The translations under genes were made by a program, and so were the position numbers. The notes beneath the pieces are model-generated. The model worked only from the letters and a program-made list of their open reading frames with translations. It was not told where the DNA came from and searched no databases. This document shows, piece by piece, positions 1-10,243 of a stretch of DNA of 64,000 bases. Positions within the stretch are counted from its first letter, which is position 1, and each line of letters opens with the position of its first letter. The DNA is from Dama dama (taxonomy: Eukaryota > Chordata > Mammalia > Artiodactyla > Cervidae), in contig NC_083689.1 of the NCBI RefSeq assembly GCF_033118175.1, forward strand, positions 27,696,501 through 27,760,500, given 5' to 3'.

Positions 1-291
1 GTAATTGATCTGAAAACATCTGAAGGGAGGGCTAGGCAAAAATCTAAAAAGAAGACAGTATGAGAAGCTGGGGCATGAAGGAAAACGAATGGTTGAGATA
101 GTTCACGGAGTTGATCAAGTGACCAGAGAAAGTCTCCTTCCCTTGACGAAGAGAGAAAGCCCCTTTCTATGGCAAGAGTGAGCAGCTACCCTGTACTGTT
201 GCCTGTAACCTTTTCGCACAAATGATGAAGTGGCAGATGCCGAGAAGACAGCAAGCCCCCATCCACATATACGCGTGCTCCCAGACCTTAC

Positions 292-468
292 CTGTGAGTA
301 GACGAGGTTTTGCCAGTGCTGTGCAGCAGGGTAATTCCCTCCCGGAAACCTCACCAGGCTGGCCTGAAGAAGGGCTGAGTTCCTCATTAAAGACTTCACA
401 TCAAGCTGCAGGAACTTGTCAGGATGGTTGTTATTTGGCAGAACAGAGAGATCCATGCCTCCCCGCAT
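292..468 (-). CDS. Candidate internal exon of an unrecognised minus-strand gene
   Basis: A 177-base stretch (59 codons, phase 0 at both ends) is bounded on the minus strand by a good acceptor (gttttccactgtag) and a consensus donor (CACAG|GTAAGG). Only the phase-0 frame is open through it; the other two frames hit stops. The peptide begins MRGGMDLSVLPNNNHPDKF and continues with a hydrophilic, mixed-composition sequence ending WQNLVYSQ. It looks like real coding sequence and lies in a locally GC-richer patch. It is downstream of the ADAMTS18 stop on the same strand and has no ADAMTS character. I do not recognise the protein. The first Met is preceded by the splice site, so it need not be the start. 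Confidence 0.45.
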
Positions 469-1151
469 CTACAGTGGAAAACAGAGGTGAGCAAGGCTGC
501 TGCTCTCAGAGTGTCCATTATTAATGAGCCTGAGGGTGCCCGACGGGCGTGTGAAACCACGCTGTGGGCTGTGCTCAGAAACCACTCTTGAAATGGCATA
601 TCAACACAGGCGACAATGTAGCACCCTGACTTACCCTTCACACCTCATACACACACACTCCCTCTCTCTATCCCCTCGGATACTTGAATGGAACAGCTGT
701 GCCCATACTTATTCAATTGTAAAGGATACACAAATAACACAAATAACAGCTTAAGAGGAAGTACTCTTTGGATCAAGGCTACCGGAATTTCAGGGTTCCA
801 GTCCATAATATGGAGCACATGCGACAGTCACCTGTAGAGAGACATTAACTGATGCTTCTCTTTGAACACTGCCGAGCTGACCCAGCTGGCTTGGCCTTGT
901 CTCTGCAGCCTCACATGTGATATGCAGGATCTTGTTTCTTCTCATGTTTTGACTCCCAGAGTCTCAGGGTCATGTGAAACCTAACCGTGTTTAGGTTGTC
1001 AGCCTCAGCTTGAGGGGGAGATAGCAAGAATTTGCTTGATCATTTGCTACAGTAATTTAGTGCCCCAAAGTACTGCCTTGGTCCATGCGCTCTCTGAGGT
1101 CTCTTTGACTCTGCTCTTAGCTGTTTAAACTACTGTGACGGGTCTCAGTGT

Positions 1152-1378
1152 TCACAAAGTGGACTTGGAAAGAGAGGAGAGCATGGCGCCTGGGTCTGGA
1201 TGACGCGCTGTCCTCAGTGAACCCATCTGCTCTTCAATGAGCCGAGGCGGCAGTGAGGTTATGGAGAGCATCTCAAGCCAGGAAGTTATGACGACTTTAA
1301 GGTAGATAAGCTCTCTCGTTACAAGCCACTCTGTCTCTGGCAAACCATACTTCTCACCAGGAAAATACGGATTTTCAT
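1152..1378 (-). CDS. Candidate exon, weaker, possibly same gene as 292-468
   Basis: A strong minus-strand acceptor (tgccttctcttcctctag) opens at 1378 in phase 1 and reads ENPYFPGEKYGLPETEWL onward for about 75 codons to a TGA at 1152-1154. No convincing donor ends the exon: a GTAACG follows codon EWL and a GTGAGA lies 22 bases after the acceptor. The 3' boundary is therefore unknown. The composition is protein-like but I do not recognise it. It could be a chance open frame. Confidence 0.22.
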
Positions 1379-2394
1379 CTAGAGGAAGAGAAGGCAAAGG
1401 ATAGACATATCAGCAATGTTTAAAAGACACAGCCTGTTATGTTTGTGCCTCAGATGCAAACCCATCTGATTCAGCAGGAAGGATTTTCTTACAAAGGTAA
1501 TGGGGTTACATGTGGAATATATCAGCACCAGATTTCAGAAGAGTGCCCTATGGCTTACTAGACTCAACAGCCAGGATGTTTTTGCATCAAGCAGACGCTA
1601 GAGAGTACTTCCCTTATTTATGGCAATAAACATGAGGGTGTTGAAAAAAATCATGTGTCCTACTGATAGCTGTAAACTGGATTAACAACCAGTGTTTTCT
1701 GCAATAATTTTTGGACCCAAACTCTATCACTGTCTTATGATACTTAAAATATTTGAGTTTGTGTGTTTTTTTTTTAAAATCAGTACACTTACCAGAGAAA
1801 GTAAGAAGGACTTCACATGACAGTTGATAACAAAAGAGTTAAATCATCAGTGTTTGAAGAATCAAGTGTGTTATGTGTATGTACATGTCCTTGGTACTCT
1901 CTGGACTTTTCTGGCTGCTGCCAGAACACATCTAATGAACAAATATTTCTCAGGCTGTTTGCTTTTCCTAAAAGGTTCTTTGGGGAATAACACACATCTT
2001 CAAGAAGAACCTTACTTCTCTTTGGCTCTCTACATTGGCAAGTGGAGACATAAAACCCAGATCCAAATATATTTGATTAGATCCTTTCCTTAGCCAAAGT
2101 ATGAGGTAGGTGAAATGAGCCATCAGTTTTCCTTAGGCGTCCTTCCTTTTAGATTCCTCCACTGTGCTCTAGATGTTCAGAAGTTTGTATACTATCTCCT
2201 TCCTTTTATAAGTTCAGTTTCAGACTACTCATCTTCTCCCACCATCCTTTGTCTACCATCACCCCTAAACCATCAGTTCTTACTTTTCACAACTATCCCT
2301 ATGGGTAGCCTACATGACTGACAATCAGGAAATCATGCTTTCTCCTCCCTCTTCTGCTGCTGGCCAAGCCCCACTCTTACTCCACCCCTAAATC

Positions 2395-2560
2395 GTGCCT
2401 CTGTTGAGGCCAGTCCTTCTGCCTAGAATCATTTCTTCCCCACCCTGGATGTTGACCACTTCCTAATTATACTTCACAGGCCATGGCTGACACCCAGCCT
2501 TTCACAGAAACTTCACATATTTTCTCTAGTAAGAGAAATGATTTTTTCTTCCTTTGAAAT
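2395..2560 (-). repeat. L2-like fragment
   Basis: The wording around gaatca-ttcttcc-cc and the later 'cttcacaggccatggct' stretch resembles the reverse complement of mammalian L2 3' ends. Identification is by eye and weak. Confidence 0.4.
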
Positions 2561-2937
2561 TTCAGAGTGATCTGTTTATCTTATTATCTTTTGTTTGATA
2601 ATATATTTCTCTCTGTTTATGAGCCGCTCTACTGGATATATCACGAAAGAGCAGCCTTGTTGGATGCTTCCATCCTCACATGAGTCATGTCTGAAGAACC
2701 TCACAAAGCCCTTTGCTCAATAAATAATGGTGGCTGTTACCTCTTTCAAAGCCCTAAAAAGGTCTCTTCTCCGACAGGAAATTGATAATGCAATTAAATT
2801 TGATTAAAAAATGGCTTAGTGATCTGTTTTTCAATCAATCATGCCCAGTGAAAAAAGGATCCCATACTCCATATTCTCTTCTGGTAGTTTATAATGCACA
2901 GACTCACATGGAAGACTGAGAAGGTCCACTTCATTAA

Positions 2938-3203
2938 TGCTGCTGCTGCTGAGTCACTTCAGTCGCGTCCGACTCTATGCGACCCCATAGACGGCAGCCC
3001 ACCAGGCTCCGCCGCCCCTGGGATTCTCCAGGCAAGAACACTGGAGTGGGTTGCCATTTCCTTCTCCAATGCATGGAAGTGAAAAGTGAAAGCGAAGCCG
3101 CTCAGTCGTGTCTGACTCACAGCAACCCCAGGGACTGCAGCCCACCAGGCTCCTCTGTCCACGGGATTCTCCAGGCAAGAGTACTGGAGTGGGGTGCCAT
3201 TGC
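2938..3203 (-). mobile_element. Bov-A2 SINE (dimer)
   Basis: Starts with a (TGC)n run. Two Bov-A monomers follow, each with gactctatgcgacccc / caccaggctcc type blocks, separated by the aaagtgaaaagtgaaagc linker. The gctgctgct end marks the 3' tail, so the element is minus-oriented. Four overlapping short open frames here are SINE artefacts. Confidence 0.9.
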
Positions 3204-3864
3204 TAGCATTAGCCAAATTTATTTGATCACATAACACCCATTTCATTGTTCTCCTTTCAACACTACAAAAAATTGACCTGAGAGTGATTGGATAAATACT
3301 GTCTTAGGGGTTCTATTTCTTCATTGTCACTAACACCTTCAATCTAGAGGAACAGAGTATAAATAAATATAAGTAGTTAACACTGTAGGAATAATCTGGT
3401 AGAGATCTGGATATCTGGGCTTCTCGATTCTTACCATGCACCTAATCATTTGTTCTCTTTCTTTAAAACAAATGTTCGTAAAAGCAACATTTCTCCTTGG
3501 ATTTGGGCCTAGAAGTCTTTTGAAACACAAGAATGATAAAAATAGGATTAAATGCGGTTCACTAGGCAAAATTTTCTAAATATTAATTAAGCATATTCTT
3601 TTTTCTTCTCCTCACCCTTCCTCAGTTCCTTCCTTTCTTACGCCAAACCAACTAAAATATCTCAAAGTGTTTCCACTGGAAAAGTCTGGACAATATTCAG
3701 ATGAACAGTTGGGGTTCGTAAAATTATCTTACTTTGAAAATTAGTTGGATAGTTTTGATTAGAAAGAAAGTCTGGGTTACAGTATAAATCCTTCTGCATC
3801 TACCATATAACATTTTCAAAACTGATGAGTGAGGGAGGCAATCAGGTTACCTGAGTGCACAGAA

Positions 3865-4045
3865 GCTGAAGTCAGAGTGTCTCTGTGATGTGCAACTAGC
3901 CTGTGCTCTTGGGCCAGTTGCTGAGTCTCTCTGGGTCTCAGTTTCCTCAGCTACAATGTGAAGGTATTAATGGTTCCTTACAAGGGTGCTGTGAGGTTTA
4001 ATAGGTATAGTGGTTAAGAGAATGCTTAGCATATATTAACTGCTT
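3865..4045 (+). repeat. MIR SINE
   Basis: Carries the MIR core: a ggtctcagtttcctca block followed by a gtgaggtttaatag-like segment and a agtggttaagag-like part. Old and diverged. Confidence 0.65.
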
Positions 4046-4148
4046 AAAAAAGGTTCACTGCTATTTTAAGAGAGCATAAGAATTTTCATTTCAGTCATCT
4101 CTGATATAAAGCAAAATGGGGGAAAATAAAAGAAATTTGAAGTCATTG

Positions 4149-4371
4149 TGCATGTGTGCTAAGTCGCTTCAGTCATGTCTGACTCTTTGCAACCCTTTGG
4201 ATTGTAGCCTGCCAGGTTCCTTTGTCCATGGGATTTTCCAGGCAAGAGTACTGGAGTGGATTCCCATGCCCTCCTCCAGGGGATTTTCTCAAGTCAGGGA
4301 TCAAACCTGTGTCTTTTATGTCTCTTGCACTGGCAAGTAGGTTCTTTACCACTAGTTCCACCTGGGAAGAC
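4149..4371 (-). mobile_element. Bov-tA SINE
   Basis: Reads ctaagtcgcttcagtcatgt through ccaggcaagagtactggagt to a tRNA-like head ending ccacctgggaa, the reverse of Bov-tA. Confidence 0.9.
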
Positions 4372-4402
4372 CTGAAGTTCTATTATCCACAGTTAAAAAG
4401 CA

Positions 4403-4500
4403 AATTTCATTGGGATTGACATGCACACACTACTATACTTAAAATAAATAACCAACAAGGATCTACTATTAAAAATATTTTTTAAAAATCATAAAAAAGG
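4403..4500 (+). mobile_element. Bovine L1 3'UTR fragment
   Basis: Contains acacactactatactt and ataaccaacaaggatctact, typical of bovine L1 3'UTR, ending A-rich. It directly follows the Bov-tA element. Confidence 0.6.
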
Positions 4501-4519
4501 CCAACTTCATTTTCCAGAA

Positions 4520-5030
4520 TCCCCTTCTTTCTGTGAGTCAGTGTTAGAAGTGGCTGAAAGAGAAATTGGCATGAGATTTGGAAGGCAAAATTGCATCCGT
4601 TCATCTGAACTTCTTTTTACAATCAGATAGTGACAGAGGCAGAGGCAGGTTCTAGACTGCCTTTGCTCTCCTGAGCTCCACGTCCATTTCTCATTGCTAA
4701 CTCGAGGTCCTGATGACCATCAGGAAATAGATCCACTACTCAACGTCTGGCTGTGGTCCTACCAAGGAAGAAGCTACACAGAGACAACAGCATCTCACAG
4801 ACGTCTTTACAAATCACTCCTTCATAGTTTCACTTACTTAGTTGTGCCTGGCTGCTCAGACTGGTTGGTGACTGCTCTGATCCTTCACCTCCTCTTACGG
4901 ACCTTCACTTCCCCAGCTCTTCCTGCAGCTGTGAGTTCAAATCTGTCATCCCCTAACACAGGTTTGCTGATTGAACCCTGGCAACTACCAGTACCAGAAG
5001 TGCTTCCAAGGAACAGAATTTTACAAATGA
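4520..5030 (+). mobile_element. Possible 5' LTR of ERV-L-type element
   Basis: A 0.5 kb block, richer in GC than its flanks, ends near a 'gattgaaccctggcaac' segment. Leader-like sequence with agtgggaccccggtcatt follows at about 5087. The position and wording suit an MLT2-like LTR ahead of the internal region. A 120-codon open frame inside it (4694-5056) is not recognised as a protein. No second LTR was found. Confidence 0.35.
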
Positions 5031-5781
5031 ACCCTGGAGTTAGTTCTCTGATATGACTAGACTTAAAGGCATTAATGACAAGTAGTAAGTGGGACCCCGG
5101 TCATTCAGAGCAGAATGGTTATATAAACTCTCACCGATAGTTACCTGGAGTGAAGTACCTAGAGAAAGCAAGGTCCTGGGTTACAAAATACCTGCTGCAA
5201 TAAAAATTTTTCATAGAAACAAATAGAAAAAGGACTTTGGGGTTGGATTCATTGCTTCTAAATCAGGTGGAGAACTTAGAGAAAGAGATATGCCTGGGGT
5301 TTTACATTCACAGCTCAAGGTCTAAGTTGGGAACCAGAAAGCTTTTATGACTGTCTTGAAATAAAACCTTTTTAACTGTAGTGCTGATGTCCTACCACCT
5401 GTGCTATCTTCTAAATCTATATTCAGATTCAAGTCCTGGAAGATTCAGAACCAGATAAAAAGTATGACTCTAAGGTGTTAACATACAGGCCAGAGGAATT
5501 GCAGGATTTCACCAATTCACATTAACTGAAACCCAAGATATATGTATAGGAATGTTTTTAATGATATAAATTAGGGTAAAAGGAATACAATATTCTATTA
5601 ATTGCTTTTAATATGGGTTCACTAAGCTGAGATTCTGGATTCAAATTGTTAGTTCATAAGTCTGGGAGTAACTCGAACAATAAGACTGAAAACTGGACCC
5701 AATGGTGGTCTACACTGAATGAAGCTGAGATACTAAAACTTCCTTGTAATAAAGAGGAAAGTATACACTAGTTTAGAGATT

Positions 5782-5804
5782 AAAAAAAAAAAAAAAAAAA
5801 AAAA
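5782..5804. repeat. Poly(A) run, 23 bases
   Basis: Uninterrupted A tract inside the ERV-L-like region. Confidence 0.95.
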
Positions 5805-7141
5805 CTACATAGATGTGTTCATCTATGTGTTAAATTTGTCCCCTAAGAGGGTTCAAAGGGTGTTTCCTTCACCAGGACTTGAAAAATACATTGGTGAAGG
5901 TAGTACTGGAATCCTTAAAGAAATTCATAGTAGCTGTTCTCTGTAAACCAGAAAGGACATTGGGAAATGCTGCCACAGAACAGAGCTTCTTGAATTTAAT
6001 GAGGATGATGGAATTCTACAAGGGCATTTAAATTCCAGGGACCAGATGGGTATGGTTTAAGGGGTAAGCAGAGTCAAAAGGGTAAAGCTAAAGGTGTGAC
6101 CTACAAAGATTTTTGGCATTGGTTAATTGCCAGAGTACTGAAAGAGATGAGCACACTACTAAAGTCTTACTTGGTTTGTATAAGCATTTAATCTCTAGAC
6201 TTGATGAAAGTAAGTATGACTTGAATCACCACACCAGGGAATTCTTTTCCTTGATCCATTCCATGTGACAGCAGGTTCACAGACCCAGAACTTTCTGAAT
6301 AAAGGGGAGGCTATATCTTTTAGAGGAAGGATTCTGCTGGAAATTCTCCAAAATTCATACTGTAAATCTAACTTCTAGTCTTTCCTGATGGGATGAGTGT
6401 GCTGGGAAGAGGGAAATAATCAGACTTTATGACAACTACTAGATTACTGACTCTGAATCGATACTAATTACTGGTGACCTGAATCGCCACTGAAGTGCCA
6501 TAGTCAGACCAATAGTCAGTCTATGGAAGTCAAACATTTTAATTAAGCTTTGGCTTGAATCTGTCTCGTACTGAATCAGAGTCCCTAAACCTATCCGACA
6601 GTTATTTTCCTAATTCTGAAAGGTAGATTTGGAGGAGAAATACTCAGAAACTGGCAGAATTCCTGCTTCACTGGTTAACTCCATGATCTGTAGAATGAAG
6701 GCTTTTATGGTAGTAATGGCACTGTCCGTCCCTAGAACTGGCCCTTACATACCAAAATTAGAAACAAAATCAATATGGTGTTCATGAAGAGATGAGAATT
6801 ACTTCTACCAAAGAGGATCTGAAGGATGCAGGAATGATAAATTCATCAATTCATTCTTTCACTCCTTCTGCCTATTGTCCTTACAGAAGATTGATGGGTT
6901 TTGGAGAGTTACACCAGATTATCACAAATTTAAACAGATGGGTGAGGGAAAAATTACACAGGAAGAGCAGATATTCTCAATTCTACCCCTTGATTCTTGA
7001 ATTCATAAATCTAGATAGAAATATCACCATGTATAGGTTGATAAATCAGACCATACATAACACCTCAGAGGAATCAGACCATATATAACATCTCAGAGGC
7101 CCCTGAAAATGTTTTCCACTCAGCTGGTGCCAGAACAAAAT

Positions 7142-7165
7142 AAAAAAAAAAAAAAAAAAAAAAAA
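7142..7165. repeat. Poly(A) run, 24 bases, at ERV-L segment junction
   Basis: An uninterrupted A tract lies immediately left of the outer edge of the inverted repeat, between plus-sense and minus-sense retroviral segments. Confidence 0.95.
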
Positions 7166-7174
7166 GGAAGGCCG

Positions 7175-8195
7175 CTGCATCATCCTGTTAGGCCATCTGC
7201 TTCAAGGTGATGGTGAACATGGCAGTACCAGAGTTACATGGGCATGAGTCCACTGCCAGTTTCTACTGTGATATGAATTCTCTGAACAGAAACCATACCG
7301 TACGGAATACCCTAACCATGAACAAGGCATTTGATAAGTTCATGGATGGTGTTTTGGCAGAAACTTTGCAGGCTGGGCAGGCAAATCCACACTGAGGGGA
7401 AGTGGCTATTTCTGTGAGAACAAATCACTGCTTGTTTGGTGATTAAAGTGAACTAATGTAATCTTACTACAATCAAGGCAGTGGGCTAGTCCTGCCATAG
7501 AATGGTGACATGTTGGGAAATAATATTTTCTCTGCTATTGTTAGGCTGAGCCCTTGCAATGGCTGTAGCTGGAGGGGGTCTTGGTGAGTGAAAGGTCATG
7601 TTACTGAACCCATGCATAATCTCTAGTCCTGCCACTACTGTCTCTGTCCCTGGGCTCATGGGCAAGGACAAAGGTGGCTAATGAAAGAGACTGGCCAGCA
7701 TACACAGAACTTGTCAATTTGTCCAACTGATGATCAAGTCCTCCCTCCTGATAGTTCTCTTTGGTGAGCAGCCAAATGGAATGTAAGTTATTCACATACC
7801 TTTTCTTCAAAATTTCTTCATCACCAATTTTCAAACCATGCTCCTTCCAAGTCCTTGTCAATCCTGCAAAACATCTGGATTGCAGTAAGATTACATTAGA
7901 TCACTTTAATCACCAAACAGGCAGTGGACTATTTTCACAGAAATAGCCACTTACCCTAAATATGGTTGTGTATCGCCAGCCTGCAAAGCTTCTGCAAAAT
8001 ACCGTCCATGAACTTACCAAAAGCCTCATTCACTATTAGGGTGTTCCATATGATATATTGTTTCTTTTCAGGGAATTCATATTACAGTAAAAAGTGTGGC
8101 AGTGGACTGATGTTCTCTGAAATCTCCAGTATTACCATGTTCCCCATCACCCTGAACAAATGGCCTGATAGAATGATACAACAATGCCTTTTCTT
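7175..8195. repeat. Inverted repeat inside the ERV-L block
   Basis: The left arm (about 7175-7475) matches the reverse complement of the right arm (about 7870-8195), roughly 80% by eye, around a ~390-base spacer. For example gtggctatttctgtgagaac at 7400 pairs with the reverse of a near-identical string near 7945, and gcaggctgg blocks pair further out. Confidence 0.8.
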
Positions 8196-8619
8196 CCCCA
8201 AGTATTCAATTCTGGCATCCGTTGGGTAAAGACATTTTGGAGGTTCTCTAAGACGTTGTGTAGGGCCCAATTCATCAGTCAGTAAATGGTGATATTTCTG
8301 CACCAATTAATGGATTCAGGAATCAAGGGATGGATTAAGAATGTTTTCTCTCACTATGTAAGTTTTCCCTTTCCCATTCCCCTACTATCTTCCATAAGAT
8401 GTGTTGAAATTGACTGGTTTTATATCTCAGCAATTAAACTAAAGGATACCCATAGTAAGGGACAATCTAGAAACAAACTGTGCCTTATACAAAAATGATG
8501 ATGAAAAGGGAAGTCTTAAGAACTATGAGGATTTTGAGGCTTTATTCTACTTGCAATCTATCAAGTTAGCCTGCCATACTTTCAGGGCAGAAGACATTAA
8601 ACTCCTGGGTTACAGACAA

Positions 8620-10091
8620 AGAACTTTATTACTTACAGCAACACCAGTAGCCAGAGAATCAGCATTTCTTGCACCAGTTCCCTGACCCCACTTCCCACAG
8701 AATGACATGAAGATGGCCAGGTAGTACCTGCATATTCAGTGAACTGTGTTACAGGAGAGAGACCCCAATTTTAGGGAACTTGAAACTTTCATAATGAGAA
8801 ATAAGCATGTTTGCCCTTTGCTCCAAAAAAGACACTATCTTTACCTTCCAAGGCTGTTCATTACACAAACATCCTTTAGAAGATACTCCAGAACAAAAGC
8901 AGACAGTGCCAAGACATGTGGAAATGTGAGAGACTCATGAAGAACTGCCTCCCAACAGGAAGTTTCACATATTTTATTGAAAAATCTAAGAAATCATGTG
9001 AATCATGTACAATATTTTCTCACAAGAAAACCTTAAACTGGTTTTTAAACGTTTCACAGAATTGTAAAACTTTTTTAATTTTTAAAAAGAAAAACACAAT
9101 GAAACTACCACAGTATTATAAGCTTTTTGTTTTTCCTTGTTCCTAGGGAAAAGGCTGAAAAACAGTAAATCTTCTCATTATGATTTGTGAGGCTAAGTAC
9201 TATACTCTTATAAATCTGCTAAAAAGATACAAGGAAATGGGTGGATCAACACTTTCTTTGTTCAAAATATTTTAAAAAGCTAAAATATAATGACAACAGG
9301 TTAAAATAACACACATTTTTGTGGATGTTACCATTTCTATAACGGATTCTCTACACTATATCAACAGTGCAATGGTGATTCAGTGTAAATCATTACAGTG
9401 TCTCATTGTTACAATACTTGTGTTCAAGTACATGTTCATGAACATGATCAAAGTCTCCATTCAGACTTTTCTTTTCCATTATTACAATAAGGTTATAATT
9501 ACAGTAGAATTCTTCCTATGGATATCTCTAAATCTGAACCCAATGCATAATACATTCTCTAAAAACCTGTTCAACACTATGAGGTTTCTTATGCTTACAC
9601 ATCTCCTGCAGATTACAGAAAATGGGCAAATTCTGCATCAGGATACCAAAGGAAAAAAAAGGATATCTCTCCATATATAACTAAACTATTAGGCTAAATT
9701 AGTATATATTCTGGATAACTCAATGGTATTGTCAGGGAGAGAGTAGCACCTTAGAGACAGCCCTAACTTAAAAAAAATTGTTAAAAAAAATTTTTTAAAG
9801 TATAAAGATCTTGGTTGGTTTTTGTTTTTCCCTTTTTATTTTTATTCTGGAAACTGGATCCAACTTATTTATATAAAATTATTTATGAAGCCATATAGTA
9901 TAAATCAAAATGTTTGTAGAACCAAAGCAAACACCATATTGGATGTTTGGCAGGCAAAAAAAAAAAATAAATTAATTAATTTGATTAAATTATATGTAAT
10001 CTGATAATATTTGGTCTGAAAAACATGCTAGTGTGTGTGTTTATAAATAATGTAATTGCAAAGAGCTGTTAGCCAGCCAGCCTGCTAGAGG
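8620..10091 (-). other. ADAMTS18: Probable ADAMTS18 3' untranslated region
   Basis: AT-rich sequence without recognisable transposons follows the stop codon. On the minus strand, AATAAA hexamers occur at 9841-9846, 9835-9840, 8973-8978 and 8625-8630. The two near 9840 would give a 3'UTR of only about 250 bases; 8973 or 8625 would give 1.1-1.5 kb. The lower boundary overlaps the edge of the ERV-L-like block (to about 8740). Which signal is used cannot be told from sequence alone. Confidence 0.35.
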
Positions 10092-10243
10092 TCAACTCCT
10101 CTGCTGCAGCTTTTGGGCATAGAAGTCCCTGCACGTCTCGCAGCAGCGCTGATACCACCGCATGTCCTGACAGAGGTTCTTCTCACGTATCACCCGGCAG
10201 TACACAGGCCACTGATCTCCCAGGCACTTGAAAGTCAGAGCAG
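10092..10243 (-). CDS. ADAMTS18: ADAMTS18 exon 23 (terminal): PLAC domain and stop
   Basis: 152 coding bases: two bases finish alanine, then 49 codons and the TGA stop at 10092-10094. The acceptor is tttgttccacag|CTGCTC. Cysteines at positions 6, 15, 24, 33, 34 and 37 of the exon give the six-cysteine PLAC (protease and lacunin) pattern that ends this ADAMTS subgroup. The protein ends YAQKLQQRS. The frame is also open into the intron upstream of the acceptor, but the matching phase and the strong pyrimidine tract favour this start. Confidence 0.96.

Larger units (their letters stand above)
469..4148. other. Intergenic or unassigned flank
   Basis: Apart from the candidate exon above, an L2-like fragment (2395-2560), a Bov-A2 (2938-3203) and a MIR (3865-4045), I see no feature here. 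Confidence 0.6.
5031..8740 (+). mobile_element. Rearranged ERV-L-type endogenous retrovirus, internal region
   Basis: Degenerate old retroviral sequence with many stops. A plus-sense reverse-transcriptase-like stretch lies near 6800-6960, frame-shifted. A minus-sense segment (about 7180-7865) resembles the RNase H end and integrase start of ERV-L pol; the open frame 7601-7861 is the best part. A plus-sense integrase-core-like segment follows (about 7870-8200). The integrase portion therefore occurs twice, in opposite directions. The 5.0-6.8 kb part is assigned only by position and is probably gag and protease. No intact gene remains. I give no restored sequence. Confidence 0.6.

Noticed and set aside
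2894..3246. Four overlapping open frames on both strands
   Set aside because: They are readings of a Bov-A2 SINE. The same motifs recur in every SINE in the window.
4694..5056. 120-codon plus-strand frame as a gene
   Set aside because: It lies in a probable LTR and has no recognisable domain or intact context.
6792..7088. 98-codon plus-strand open frame
   Set aside because: It crosses degenerate ERV-L reverse-transcriptase-like sequence in a shifted frame; not a functional gene.
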